Shown piece by piece: positions 55,852 to 64,000 of a DNA stretch of 64,000 bases. The DNA comes from Curtobacterium pusillum (GTDB taxonomy: Bacteria; Actinomycetota; Actinomycetes; Actinomycetales; Microbacteriaceae). The stretch covers positions 62,001 through 126,000 of the forward strand of contig NZ_VEIY01000006.1 in the NCBI RefSeq assembly GCF_007680845.1, in the 5' to 3' direction. A program made the translations under genes and the position numbers. The first letter of the stretch is position 1. The number at the start of each line of letters is the position of its first letter. The notes under the pieces were generated by a model. That model saw only the letters and a list, made by a program, of their open reading frames with translations. It had not been told where the DNA came from and did no database searches.

Positions 55852-57393
55852 ATGACAACGTCGTCCGTTGCAGCGCCCGACGCACCCGCGAAGTCGCGGG
55901 GCGGCGCACGCGTCGCCGTTCAGAAGTTCGGCACGTTCCTCTCCGGCATGGTCATGCCCAACATCGCGATCTTCATCGCGTGGGGCATCATCACCGCCTT
56001 CTTCATCGAGACCGGTTGGACGCCCGTGGGCATCCTCGGCGGGTTCGGTGAGACCGGCGGCGTCGCAAACATCGGCCTCGTCGGCCCGATCCTGACCTAC
56101 CTCATCCCGCTCGCGATCGCGATCCAGGGTGGCCGGATGGTCTACGAGACCCGCGGTGCGGTGGTCGGTTCGATCATGACCATGGGCGTCATCATCGGTG
56201 CGAACGGCACCACGATGATCCTCGGCGCGATGATCTGCGGGCCGCTCGGCGCGTACCTCATCAAGCAGGTCGACAAGATCTGGGACGGCAAGATCCGCCC
56301 GGGCTTCGAGATGCTCGTCAACAACTACGCGGCCGGCATCCTCGGCTTCGGACTCGCGATGGCCGGCTTCTTCTGGCTCGCCCCGCTGTTCAAGCTCATC
56401 GCCGAGGGCCTCGGTGACGTGGTGAACTTCCTCGTCCAGCACTCCCTGCTGCCGCTCGCCAGCGTCATCATCGAGCCGGCCAAGGTGTTCTTCCTCAACA
56501 ACGCCATCAACCACGGTGTGCTCGACCAGCTCGGTGCGCAGCAGGTGCAGGAGTCCGGCAAGAGCATCCTGTTCCTGCTCGAGGCGAACCCCGGCCCCGG
56601 CCTCGGCATCCTCCTCGCCTTCACCTTCTTCGGTGTCGGCATCGCCCGCTCGACCGCTCCCGGCGCGATCATCATCCAGTTCCTCGGCGGCATCCACGAG
56701 ATCTACTTCCCGTACGTGCTGCAGAAGCCGGTCCTGTTCATCGCCGTCATCCTCGGTGGTGCCACGGGCGTCGCGACCAACGTCGCGTTCCACTCCGGCC
56801 TCGTCGCTCCGGCGTCCCCCGGGTCGATCTTCGCGGTGCTCGGTGCGACGGCGAAGGACAGCTTCCTCGGCGTCATCCTCTCGGTCCTCCTGTCCGCGGC
56901 GGTCTCGTTCGCGGTGGCCTCGTTCTTCCTCATCGCGACCCGCAAGCGCGACCTGGCGAACGGCGGCGGCGACATGAGCGCCGCGATGGCCAAGCTCCAG
57001 GCGAACAAGGGCCGCGACGTCAACGCCGCGACCGCCGGTCTCCTCGGCACCAACGCCCCGGCCAACAACGAAGAGGCAGCGGCGTCGGTCGGTGGCACCG
57101 CCACCGCCACCCGGGTCCAGAACCTCGTGTTCGCCTGCGACGCCGGCATGGGGTCGAGCGCGATGGGCGCCAGCGTCCTCCGGAACAAGATCAAGAAGGC
57201 CGGCATCGAGGGCGTCACGGTCTCGAACAAGGCGATCGCGAACCTGTCCGGTGACGAGGACCTCATCATCACCCAGGAGGAGCTGACGGACCGCGCCCGG
57301 CAGAAGAACCCGAACGCACAGCACGTGTCGGTCGGCAACTTCATGAACGCCCCGCAGTACGACCAGGTCGTCGAACAGCTCAAGAACCAGTAA
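55852..57393 (+). CDS. mtlA: Mannitol-specific PTS enzyme IICB
   Basis: Membrane permease that takes up and phosphorylates mannitol. Of 513 residues, about 1-345 form the EIIC channel (FLSGMVMPNIAIFIAWG, GAVVGSIMTMGVIIGANGTTMI, GGIHEIYFPYVLQKP), followed by a linker and the EIIB domain with phosphocysteine C429 in VFACDAGMGSSAMGAS. EIIA is not fused but lies in the next gene. A weak AGAAAG site precedes ATG 55852. Confidence 0.95.
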   Translation: MTTSSVAAPDAPAKSRGGARVAVQKFGTFLSGMVMPNIAIFIAWGIITAFFIETGWTPVGILGGFGETGGVANIGLVGPILTYLIPLAIAIQGGRMVYETRGAVVGSIMTMGVIIGANGTTMILGAMICGPLGAYLIKQVDKIWDGKIRPGFEMLVNNYAAGILGFGLAMAGFFWLAPLFKLIAEGLGDVVNFLVQHSLLPLASVIIEPAKVFFLNNAINHGVLDQLGAQQVQESGKSILFLLEANPGPGLGILLAFTFFGVGIARSTAPGAIIIQFLGGIHEIYFPYVLQKPVLFIAVILGGATGVATNVAFHSGLVAPASPGSIFAVLGATAKDSFLGVILSVLLSAAVSFAVASFFLIATRKRDLANGGGDMSAAMAKLQANKGRDVNAATAGLLGTNAPANNEEAAASVGGTATATRVQNLVFACDAGMGSSAMGASVLRNKIKKAGIEGVTVSNKAIANLSGDEDLIITQEELTDRARQKNPNAQHVSVGNFMNAPQYDQVVEQLKNQ

Positions 57394-57407
57394 CGAAGTG
57401 CAGTATC

Positions 57408-57437
57408 GGAGGGGACGGGCCACGGCCCGTCCCCTCC
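57408..57437. promoter_or_regulatory. Perfect hairpin between mtlA and mtlF
   Basis: A 14-bp stem (GGAGGGGACGGGCC and its complement) with a tiny AC loop lies inside the operon, without a T-tract; it may attenuate or stabilise the mRNA. Confidence 0.6.
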
Positions 57438-57479
57438 ACCACGTCCACGACGCCACGTCACGAAGCAAGGAGAACCCCG

Positions 57480-57917
57480 ATGCCCGTCCTGCAGGAGAGC
57501 CAGATCCGGATCCACACCGAGGACACCGCACCGACCAAGTCGGAGGCGATGAAGGAGGCGGCCGAGATCCTCGAGGCTGCGGGCGCGGTCACGGGCGACT
57601 ACTACCCGGCGATGCTCGAGCGCGAGAAGAGCGTCTCGACCTACATGGGGAACTTCCTCGCCATCCCGCACGGCACGAACGACGCGAAGGACGCCATCAA
57701 GTCCTCGGCCCTGTCGTTCATCCGCTACGCGACCCCGATCGACTGGGACGGCAACCCGGTGCGCTTCGTCGTGGGCATCGCCGGGGTGAACAACGAGCAC
57801 CTCGACATCCTCTCCAAGATCGCGATCGTGTTCTCCGACGAGGACGAGGTCCAGAAGCTGACCGACGCGCCGGACACCGCGAGCGTCCTGTCGATCCTGG
57901 GTGAGGTCAACGAGTGA
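57480..57917 (+). CDS. mtlF: Mannitol-specific PTS enzyme IIA
   Basis: Carries phosphate from HPr to the EIIB domain of MtlA. The 145-residue protein has the active H64 in [14 protein letters not shown] and the typical conserved [30 protein letters not shown] lies before ATG 57480. It overlaps mtlD by four bases. Confidence 0.95.
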   Translation: MPVLQESQIRIHTEDTAPTKSEAMKEAAEILEAAGAVTGDYYPAMLEREKSVSTYMGNFLAIPHGTNDAKDAIKSSALSFIRYATPIDWDGNPVRFVVGIAGVNNEHLDILSKIAIVFSDEDEVQKLTDAPDTASVLSILGEVNE

Positions 57918-59071
57918 GCGAGCGCACCGCGGTCCACTTCGGCGCCGGGAACATCGGGCGCGGGTTCGTCGGCCTGCTCCTGCACGAGGCCGGGTACGAG
58001 GTCGTCTTCGCCGACGTCGCCGCGCCGCTCATCGACGCCCTGGCCGCCGCCGACTCGTACACCGTGCACGAGGTCGGGGCGAACGCGCGCGACCACGAGG
58101 TCACCGGGTTCCGGGCACTGAACAGCGCGCAGGACGAAGCGGGTGTCGTCGCGGAGATCGCGGCCGCCGAGATCGTCACGTGCGCCGTCGGACCGAACGT
58201 CCTCAAGTTCATCGCCCCGGTCATCGCCGCGGGTCTGCAGGCCCGCCCGGCCGACGCCGCTCCGCTCGCCGTGATGGCGTGCGAGAACGCGCTCAACGCC
58301 ACCGACCGCCTCCGCGGGTTCATCGCCGACGCCCTGCCGTCCGACGTCCGTGACCAGACGCTCGCCAAGGCGGTCTTCGCCAACACCGCGGTGGACCGGA
58401 TCGTCCCGGCCCAGCCCGAGGGCGCCGGTCTCGACGTCACGGTGGAGACCTACTTCGAGTGGGCCATCGACCGCACGCCGTTCGGCGGCGCCGAGCCGGA
58501 ACTCCCCGGCGCGCACTACGTCGACGGCCTCGCCGCGTCCATCGAGCGCAAGCTCTTCACCGTGAACACCGGCCACGCCACCGTCGCGTACCACGGCTTC
58601 CTCGCCGGCGCCGACAAGATCTCGGACGCGATCGCGATCCCGGCCGTCCGTTCCGAACTGGAGTCGGTGCTCGCCGAGACGAGCGACCTGCTGGTCCGTC
58701 GCCACGAGCTCGACCCCGAGGTGCACCGCGCGTACGTGCAGGCGATCATCGGTCGGTTCGAGAACCCGCACCTGCCCGACACCGTGACGCGGGTCGGTCG
58801 GCAGCCGCTCCGGAAGCTGTCCCGCGACGAGCGCTTCGTCTCGCCCGCGGCCGCCCTCGCCGAGGACGGCACGGAGCCGACGGCGCTCCTCGACGCGATG
58901 GGCGCCGCGCTCCGCTTCGACGTCGCGGACGACGAGCAGAGCGTCGAGCTGCAGGCACTCCTCGCCTCCGATGCGTCCGACGGGTCCGTCGTGACGACGA
59001 TCACCGGGCTCGACGAGCAGCACCCGCTGCACGCCGCCTTCGCCGACCGGGTGCGCGCCGCGCGCGCCTGA
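57914..59071 (+). CDS. mtlD: Mannitol-1-phosphate 5-dehydrogenase
   Basis: Oxidises mannitol-1-phosphate to fructose-6-phosphate with NAD. The 385-residue protein starts [24 protein letters not shown] (NAD motif GAGNIGRG) and has [10 protein letters not shown], the NTAVDRIVP and [16 protein letters not shown] segments with the catalytic lysine. GTG at 57914 overlaps the mtlF stop by four bases. A palindromic repeat follows the stop. Confidence 0.96.
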   Translation: MSERTAVHFGAGNIGRGFVGLLLHEAGYEVVFADVAAPLIDALAAADSYTVHEVGANARDHEVTGFRALNSAQDEAGVVAEIAAAEIVTCAVGPNVLKFIAPVIAAGLQARPADAAPLAVMACENALNATDRLRGFIADALPSDVRDQTLAKAVFANTAVDRIVPAQPEGAGLDVTVETYFEWAIDRTPFGGAEPELPGAHYVDGLAASIERKLFTVNTGHATVAYHGFLAGADKISDAIAIPAVRSELESVLAETSDLLVRRHELDPEVHRAYVQAIIGRFENPHLPDTVTRVGRQPLRKLSRDERFVSPAAALAEDGTEPTALLDAMGAALRFDVADDEQSVELQALLASDASDGSVVTTITGLDEQHPLHAAFADRVRAARA

Positions 59072-59096
59072 CACCGGGTGCGGACTGACGGTCCGT

Positions 59097-59140
59097 CGGA
59101 CGGGAGGCGCGGTGCCAGCTGGCACCGCGCCTCCCGTCCG
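59097..59140. repeat. Interspersed GC-rich palindrome (copy 6)
   Basis: A perfect 44-bp palindrome (22-bp arms, core GGAGGCGCGGTGCCAG) after mtlD and before the oxidoreductase gene; possible terminator of the mannitol operon. Confidence 0.9.
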
Positions 59141-59181
59141 TCTCTGGTTCCCGCTCTGCCAGCGCGCGTAGCGTCGACGGC

Positions 59182-60114
59182 ATGAGCAAGCACTGGGTTG
59201 CGCCGCGGTTCGGCGGGAGCGAAGTCCTCGAGTTCGTCGACACCGAGGTCCCGGCCCCCGGCCCCGGCGAGGTCACCATCGACGTCCGGGCCGCCGGCAT
59301 GAACCCCGCCGACACGAAGCACACCCGGCAGGGCGACCCGTCCGACCTGCCGATCCCGATCGGCTACGAGGTCGCTGGCGTCCTCAGCGCCGTCGGCCCG
59401 GACACCGCGATCGCCTCGGGCGGAGGAGCGGTCGGGGACGAGGTCCTCGCCTTCCGCGTCGCCGGAGGGTGGGCGGAGCGGATCACGGTCCCCGCCGCCG
59501 ACGTCTTCGCCAAGCCCGCCTCGCTCTCCTTCCCCGAGGCGGCGAACCTCCTGCTCGCCGCGGCCACCGCCGCCGACATGATCCGCGTCACCCGGGCCGA
59601 GGGCCGGGACACCATCGTCGTGCACGGGGCCTCGGGAGCGGTGGGCGTCAGCCTCCTCCAGCTACTCCGCCCGCTGGGCGCGCGGCTCATCGGCACGTCG
59701 TCCGAACGGAACGCCGAGACCGTCCGACGCTTCGGTGGCGAGTGGGTCGCGTACGGCGACGGTCTGGAGGCGCGGATCCGGGAACTCGCACCGTCCGGTG
59801 TCGACGTGGCACTGGACTGCGTCGGCACCGACGAGGCCGTCGACGTGTCGCTCGCGCTGGTCGCCGACCGGGACCGCATCGTGACGATCGCGGCGCAGGG
59901 TCGCGCCGCGCGTGACGGCTTCCGTGCCGTCGGCGGCGGGCAGCCCGAGAGCAAGGCGTTCCGGGACTCGGTCCGGCAGCGGCTGATCGACCTCGCCGGG
60001 GCGGGGCAGCTCGAGGTGCCGGTCGCCCGCACGTTCCCGCTGGCCGAGGCGAAGGCGGCGGCGGAGCTGCTCGAGTCGCAGCACCCTGGTGGGAAGCTCG
60101 CGCTCATCCCCTGA
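59182..60114 (+). CDS. NADP-dependent quinone oxidoreductase-like (zinc-independent MDR)
   Basis: The 310-residue member of the medium-chain dehydrogenase superfamily lacks the zinc-binding pattern. It has RAAGMNPADTKHTRQG and the NADP-binding VVHGASGAVGVSLLQLLRPLGA motif (about 150-172), plus a typical C-terminal LAEAKAAAELLESQHPGGKLAL. TAGCGT lies eight bases before ATG 59182. Substrate unknown. Confidence 0.9.
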   Translation: MSKHWVAPRFGGSEVLEFVDTEVPAPGPGEVTIDVRAAGMNPADTKHTRQGDPSDLPIPIGYEVAGVLSAVGPDTAIASGGGAVGDEVLAFRVAGGWAERITVPAADVFAKPASLSFPEAANLLLAAATAADMIRVTRAEGRDTIVVHGASGAVGVSLLQLLRPLGARLIGTSSERNAETVRRFGGEWVAYGDGLEARIRELAPSGVDVALDCVGTDEAVDVSLALVADRDRIVTIAAQGRAARDGFRAVGGGQPESKAFRDSVRQRLIDLAGAGQLEVPVARTFPLAEAKAAAELLESQHPGGKLALIP

Positions 60115-60203
60115 GCGGTCCGGGGTCACACGGTGACGGGTCCCCGCGCATTCTGGTTGAATCTGGGTCGCACTCAGCATTCACACACCACGAGGGGGAT
60201 CCA

Positions 60204-60809
60204 GTGAGCGACCAGTACCCGAACCAGAACCCGTACGGGCAGCAGCCCGACGGCGGGCAGCAGCCGTACGGGCAGCAGCCGTACGGGCAGCAGCCGTACG
60301 GCCAGACGCCGCAGTACGGCCAGCCGGCGCCGACCGGTCCGAACGGGGAGCCGCCCCTCTGGGCCCCGTGGTACGGGATCTCGTTCGGCAACGCGATCAA
60401 GCGGTTCTTCGGCAAGTACGCCCGGTTCGACGGGCGCGCCAGCCGGAGCGAGTTCTGGTGGTGGTACCTCGCCAACTTCATCGTGTACGCCGTCCTCTAC
60501 ACGATCCTCGGCATCGGCGGAGCCGTCTCGGAGCACCGCACGGTGTCGACCGGGTACTCCTCGGCGTCCGTCATCGAGAGCCCGTCGCCGCTGTACGTCA
60601 TCGGTGGGATCCTGCTCGTGGTCTGGAGCCTCGCGATCCTCGTGCCGTCCATCGCCCTCGCGTGGCGACGACTGCACGACGGGAACTTCGCCGGTCCGTT
60701 CTTCTTCCTCGGCTTCATCCCGTTCGTCGGCGGGATCATCCTGCTCGTGATGTACCTGCTCCCCTCGAAGCCCGAGGGTGCGCGGTTCGACCAGCCGCAG
60801 CGCGTCTGA
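60204..60809 (+). CDS. DUF805 family membrane protein
   Basis: The 201-residue protein begins with a Gln/Gly/Tyr/Pro-rich tail carrying QQPYG repeats (10-37), followed by the DUF805 region (FFGKYARFDGRASRSEFWWWYL, then membrane helices and ALAWRRLHDGNFAGPFFFLGFIPFVGGIILL). GAGGGGG lies eight bases before GTG 60204. The family is widespread and its function is not established. Confidence 0.9.
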   Translation: MSDQYPNQNPYGQQPDGGQQPYGQQPYGQQPYGQTPQYGQPAPTGPNGEPPLWAPWYGISFGNAIKRFFGKYARFDGRASRSEFWWWYLANFIVYAVLYTILGIGGAVSEHRTVSTGYSSASVIESPSPLYVIGGILLVVWSLAILVPSIALAWRRLHDGNFAGPFFFLGFIPFVGGIILLVMYLLPSKPEGARFDQPQRV

Positions 60810-60823
60810 CCACCGGCACCACG

Positions 60824-60861
60824 ACGAAGCGGCCCTCCCCGACAGGGGAGGGCCGCTTCGT
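60824..60861. terminator. Bidirectional terminator
   Basis: A perfect 17-bp stem (ACGAAGCGGCCCTCCCC and its complement) with a GACA loop between convergent genes. Confidence 0.88.
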
Positions 60862-60877
60862 GTCGGTCCTGGGGCGC

Positions 60878-61519
60878 TCAGACCACCCGGAGGCGGGAGA
60901 GCGAGCCGTCCACGACGAGGTCCCGCACCGTGACGGACGGATCGGCCGTCTGGAACCGGAGCGCGCCTCCTGGCTGGTCGAACCAGGGCTGCACGAACCG
61001 GACCGTGACGAGGAACGGTCGCTCCACGAGGTAGCGGTGCGTCTCGGGTGCCTGCGACACGTGCGGCGGCAGCGATCGCTGCGGCAGCGGGGTGTCGAGG
61101 GGGTGCAGCAGGTAGCCGTCGGGGCCACCGGTGCGGTCCACCGGGACGCCGGCCGGGATCTGGATCGTGAGGCCCTGCTCGCCGGCCTGGGCGACCTGCT
61201 GCGCGAGCTGCGGGTACGTCGACGCCGCGCGGTCGCGGAGCCCGTCGAGCTCGTACCGGGGGATGTCCCGGGGCGCGGGGAACGGGCGGTTGAGGAAGCG
61301 CCGCAGCATCTCGACGGCGTCCTCTTCGCCGCGGGCCGTCGCGAGCCGGCGAGCGGTGCCGTAGTCGACGACCTCGAGCGCGAAGTCGCCCTGCTCGGTC
61401 GGCACGATGCGGAGCGCGCCTTCCACGGGCGGCTCGTGCAGGGTCTCTCCGGGGAGCTGCACGTACCGGATCGTGTAGCCGAGCTGGTCGAGGATGGGGC
61501 GGGTGTCCGCGAACGTCAT
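60878..61519 (-). CDS. TNT-like (NAD+ glycohydrolase toxin fold) domain protein
   Basis: The 213-residue protein has a non-matching N-terminal part (1-120) and a C-terminal part (about 123-213) with the pattern of the tuberculosis necrotizing toxin domain: PVDRTGGPDG, LDTPLPQRSLPP, ERPFLVTV, PWFDQPGG and ALRFQ. In CpnT this fold hydrolyses NAD. There is no signal peptide and no WXG100 or secretion module nearby, and no partner immunity gene is obvious. ATG at 61519 follows a clean gap before sdhB. The assignment is by motif pattern only. Confidence 0.65.
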   Translation of the reverse strand: MTFADTRPILDQLGYTIRYVQLPGETLHEPPVEGALRIVPTEQGDFALEVVDYGTARRLATARGEEDAVEMLRRFLNRPFPAPRDIPRYELDGLRDRAASTYPQLAQQVAQAGEQGLTIQIPAGVPVDRTGGPDGYLLHPLDTPLPQRSLPPHVSQAPETHRYLVERPFLVTVRFVQPWFDQPGGALRFQTADPSVTVRDLVVDGSLSRLRVV

Positions 61520-61542
61520 GGCGGGGAGCCTATCGGCCCGAC

Positions 61543-62316
61543 CTAGGCCTTTCCTCGCATGATCGCCTGCTTGACCTCCGAGATCGCCTTCGTCACCTGG
61601 ATGCCGCGCGGGCAGGCGTCGGTGCAGTTGAAGGTGGTGCGGCAACGCCACACGCCTTCCTTGTCGTTGAGGATGTCGAGGCGCACGTTCGCGGCGTCGT
61701 CGCGCGAGTCGAAGATGAAGCGGTGCGCGTTGACGATCGCGGCCGGGCCGAAGTACTGCCCGTCGGTCCAGAACACCGGGCAGGACGACGTGCACGCGGC
61801 GCAGAGGATGCACTTCGTGGTGTCGTCGAAGCGGGCGCGGTCGGCGACGGACTGGACGCGCTCCTTGCCCTTCTCGGGGACGGAGTTGGCCTGGAGGAAC
61901 GGCTGGACCTCGCGGAAGGACTTGAAGAAGGGCTCCATGTCGACGACGAGGTCCTTCTCGAGCGGCAGGCCCTTGATCGCCTCGACGTAGATCGGCTTCG
62001 AGACGTCGAGGTCCTTGATGAGGGTCTTGCACGCCAGCCGGTTGCGCCCGTTGATGCGCATCGCGTCGGACCCGCACACGCCGTGCGCGCAGGAGCGCCG
62101 GAAGGTCAGGGACCCGTCCTGCTCCCACTTGATCTTGTGCAGGGCGTCGAGGATGCGGTCGGTCGGCAGCATCATGACGTCGAAGTCCTGCCAGCGCGGC
62201 TCGTCGTCGACGTCCGGGTCGAAGCGCCGGACGATCAACGTGACCGGGAACGATCCGGGAGGGGCGTCCTGCACGGTGTCGGTGCGGGGTGCGTCGGAGA
62301 CCAGGGTGTCGGTCAT
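61543..62316 (-). CDS. sdhB: Succinate dehydrogenase iron-sulfur subunit
   Basis: The 257-residue subunit B has the 2Fe-2S ligands in RRSCAHGVCGSDAMRINGRNRLAC, the 4Fe-4S and 3Fe-4S cluster sets in KCILCAACTSSCP and CTDACPRG, and passes electrons from FAD to quinone. It starts one base after the sdhA stop. Confidence 0.96.
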   Translation of the reverse strand: MTDTLVSDAPRTDTVQDAPPGSFPVTLIVRRFDPDVDDEPRWQDFDVMMLPTDRILDALHKIKWEQDGSLTFRRSCAHGVCGSDAMRINGRNRLACKTLIKDLDVSKPIYVEAIKGLPLEKDLVVDMEPFFKSFREVQPFLQANSVPEKGKERVQSVADRARFDDTTKCILCAACTSSCPVFWTDGQYFGPAAIVNAHRFIFDSRDDAANVRLDILNDKEGVWRCRTTFNCTDACPRGIQVTKAISEVKQAIMRGKA

Positions 62317-62317
62317 C

Positions 62318-64000
62318 TCAGTACTTCCTCTCCATCGGCTGGTACCGCGTCACGACGACTGGCTTCCAGTCGAGGGTGATGTGGTCGTCGGCGAGTGACG
62401 AGTGCGGATCGCCCGTCAGGTACGCCATGGTGTGCTGCATGTAGTTCTCGTCGTCGCGCTTCGGGAAGTCGTCGCGCATGTGGCCGCCGCGGGACTCCTT
62501 GCGGTTCCGGGCGGAGTAGACGACGACCTCGGCGAGGTCGAGCAGGAACCCGAGCTCGACGGCTTCGAGCAGGTCGGTGTTGAACCGCTTGCCCTTGTCC
62601 TGCACGGAGACCTGCAGGAAGCGGTTCCGGAGCGAGTGGATCGTCTCGGTGACGCGGGCGAGGGACTCGTCGGTGCGGAAGACCTGCGCGTTCTTGTCCA
62701 TCTCGTCCTGCAGTTCCTTGCGGAGGACGGCGATGCGCTCGGTGCCGGTGGAGGCGCGGAGCTGGTCGAGCATGTCGCGGACGGCCGCCTCGGGGTGCTC
62801 GGGGAGCGGGAGGAACTCGGCCGTCTTGACCCACTCGGCGGCGTTGTTGCCGGAGCGCTTGCCGAAGACGTTGATGTCGAGGAGCGAGTTGGTGCCGAGT
62901 CGGTTCGAGCCGTGCACGGACACGCAGGCGCACTCGCCGGCCGCGTACAACCCGGGGACGACGCGGGTGTTGTCGTACAGGACCTCGGCGTCGGTGTTCG
63001 TCGGGATGCCGCCCATCGCGTAGTGCGCGGTCGGCATCACCGGGACGGGCTCGACGACCGGGTCGACACCGAGGTAGGTGCGGGCGAACTCGGTGATGTC
63101 CGGGAGCTTGGTCTCGAGGACCTCGGCACCGAGGTGCGTGCAGTCGAGCAGCACGTAGTCCTTGTTGGGGCCGGCACCCCGGCCCTCGGCCACTTCCTGC
63201 ACCATGCACCGGGCGACGATGTCGCGGGGGGCGAGGTCCTTGATCGTGGGGGCGTAGCGCTCCATGAACCGTTCGCCCGAGGCGTTGCGGAGGATCGCGC
63301 CTTCACCGCGGGCGCCCTCGGTCAGGAGGATGCCGAGCCCGGCGAGCCCGGTCGGGTGGAACTGGAAGAACTCCATGTCCTCGAGCGGGAGACCCGTGCG
63401 CCACACGATGCCGACGCCGTCGCCGGTCAGGGTGTGCGCGTTCGAGGTGGTCTTGTACATCTTGCCGAAGCCGCCGGTCGCGAAGATCATCGCCTTCGCG
63501 TGGAACACGTGCAGGTCACCGGTGGCGAGCTCGAACGCGACGACGCCGGCGGGCTGCTTGCGGGTGACCCCGTCGTCCCCGACGACGTCGACCATGATGA
63601 GGTCGAGCGCGTAGAACTCGTTGTGGAACTCGACGCCGAGCTTCACGCAGTTCTGGAACAGCGTCTGCAGGATCATGTGGCCGGTGCGGTCGGCGGCGTA
63701 GCAGGCCCGGCGGACCGGGGCCTTGCCGTGGTCGCGGGTGTGGCCGCCGAAACGCCGCTGGTCGATCTTGCCCTCTGGTGTGCGGTTGAACGGCAGGCCC
63801 ATGTTCTCGAGGTCGATGACGGCGTCGATCGCCTCCTTCGCGAGGATCTCGGCGGCGTCCTGGTCCACCAGGTAGTCGCCGCCCTTGATCGTGTCGAAGG
63901 TGTGCCACTCCCACGAGTCCTCTTCGACGTTCGCCAGCGCCGCAGCCATGCCGCCCTGCGCCGCACCGGTGTGCGAGCGGGTCGGGTAGAGCTTCGAGAT
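62318..64000 (-). CDS. sdhA: Succinate dehydrogenase flavoprotein subunit, truncated by the window edge
   Basis: The visible 560 residues include the FAD-site SHTGAAQGG near the edge, the RGEGAILRNASGERFMERYAP stretch, the HYAMGGIPTNTDAEVL catalytic region with R/H residues and GSNRLGTNSLLD. The first FAD motif lies beyond base 64000. It is the first gene of the pair with sdhB and would oxidise succinate. The frame is intact to the edge. Confidence 0.97.
   Translation of the reverse strand: MSKLYPTRSHTGAAQGGMAAALANVEEDSWEWHTFDTIKGGDYLVDQDAAEILAKEAIDAVIDLENMGLPFNRTPEGKIDQRRFGGHTRDHGKAPVRRACYAADRTGHMILQTLFQNCVKLGVEFHNEFYALDLIMVDVVGDDGVTRKQPAGVVAFELATGDLHVFHAKAMIFATGGFGKMYKTTSNAHTLTGDGVGIVWRTGLPLEDMEFFQFHPTGLAGLGILLTEGARGEGAILRNASGERFMERYAPTIKDLAPRDIVARCMVQEVAEGRGAGPNKDYVLLDCTHLGAEVLETKLPDITEFARTYLGVDPVVEPVPVMPTAHYAMGGIPTNTDAEVLYDNTRVVPGLYAAGECACVSVHGSNRLGTNSLLDINVFGKRSGNNAAEWVKTAEFLPLPEHPEAAVRDMLDQLRASTGTERIAVLRKELQDEMDKNAQVFRTDESLARVTETIHSLRNRFLQVSVQDKGKRFNTDLLEAVELGFLLDLAEVVVYSARNRKESRGGHMRDDFPKRDDENYMQHTMAYLTGDPHSSLADDHITLDWKPVVVTRYQPMERKY

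Noticed and set aside
53774..55909. A 711-residue minus-strand frame across ptsI
   Set aside because: It overlaps the clear ptsI gene and is composed of biased low-complexity residues.

Overview
The window is about 70% GC, has very dense gene packing, many GTG starts and 4-base GTGA/ATGA overlaps, and protein content typical of Actinobacteria: a Rv2578c-like radical SAM protein, Mqo, a PASTA-type class A penicillin-binding protein, a small SRP RNA gene next to dnaX, a 6C RNA, and a Flp/Tad cluster beside topA. The gene families and the mannitol PTS operon fit a Microbacteriaceae chromosome, and Curtobacterium is my best guess at genus. I see no phage, insertion sequence, CRISPR array or plasmid module; this is core chromosome carrying many small intergenic repeats.

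Layout. 1-6.1 kb: 5'-truncated HerA-like ATPase, PH-domain membrane protein, tRNA-Ser(GGA), then pta-ackA. 6.1-6.45 kb: a repeat-filled gap. 6.4-13.4 kb: NAD(P)-binding protein, SRP RNA, dnaX-recR, lysC-asd. 13.4-23.1 kb: mqo, a radical SAM gene behind a perfect LexA-type box, a kinase / membrane protein / response regulator trio coupled to tdk, a luciferase-like oxidoreductase, and a second soluble kinase-regulator pair. 23.2-29.6 kb: tRNA-Pro(CGG), metallophosphoesterase, class A PBP, a 52-aa DUF4177-like protein, RidA, acs. 29.8-33.2 kb: a 6C small RNA and a reduced Tad pilus cluster whose last frame runs open into topA. 33.2-37.8 kb: topA-tmk-holB. 38.1-43.9 kb: TetR regulator, tRNA-Thr(CGU), a secreted phosphatase with a duplicated domain, a Gfo/Idh oxidoreductase, a D-Ala-D-Ala carboxypeptidase, a nicotinamidase. 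43.9-52.2 kb (minus strand): ABC exporter with a small HTH gene and twin palindromic operators, MHS-family transporter, then the run xthA-trpS-GNAT-ribD-ribA. 52.3-59.1 kb: ptsH and a DeoR repressor facing ptsI-mtlA-mtlF-mtlD. 59.2-64 kb: quinone oxidoreductase, DUF805 protein, a TNT-like NAD glycohydrolase-domain protein, sdhB and the truncated sdhA.

How the genes work together. pta-ackA and acs interconvert acetate and acetyl-CoA; lysC-asd starts the aspartate family pathway; mqo and sdhAB feed the quinone pool; dnaX, holB, recR, topA, tmk and tdk serve replication, repair and thymidylate supply. The mannitol block is a complete PTS route (EI, HPr, EIICB, EIIA, mannitol-1-phosphate dehydrogenase) under a divergent DeoR repressor.

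The most notable structure not explained by genes is a family of near-perfect palindromes with the core GGAGGCGCGGTG/CACCGCGCCTCC, found between genes at about 13.4, 20.3, 38.0, 46.3, 52.7 and 59.1 kb, with related elements at 7.3 and 27.6 kb. Many genes also appear to be transcribed as leaderless mRNAs, with a -10-like hexamer 6-9 bases before the start codon.
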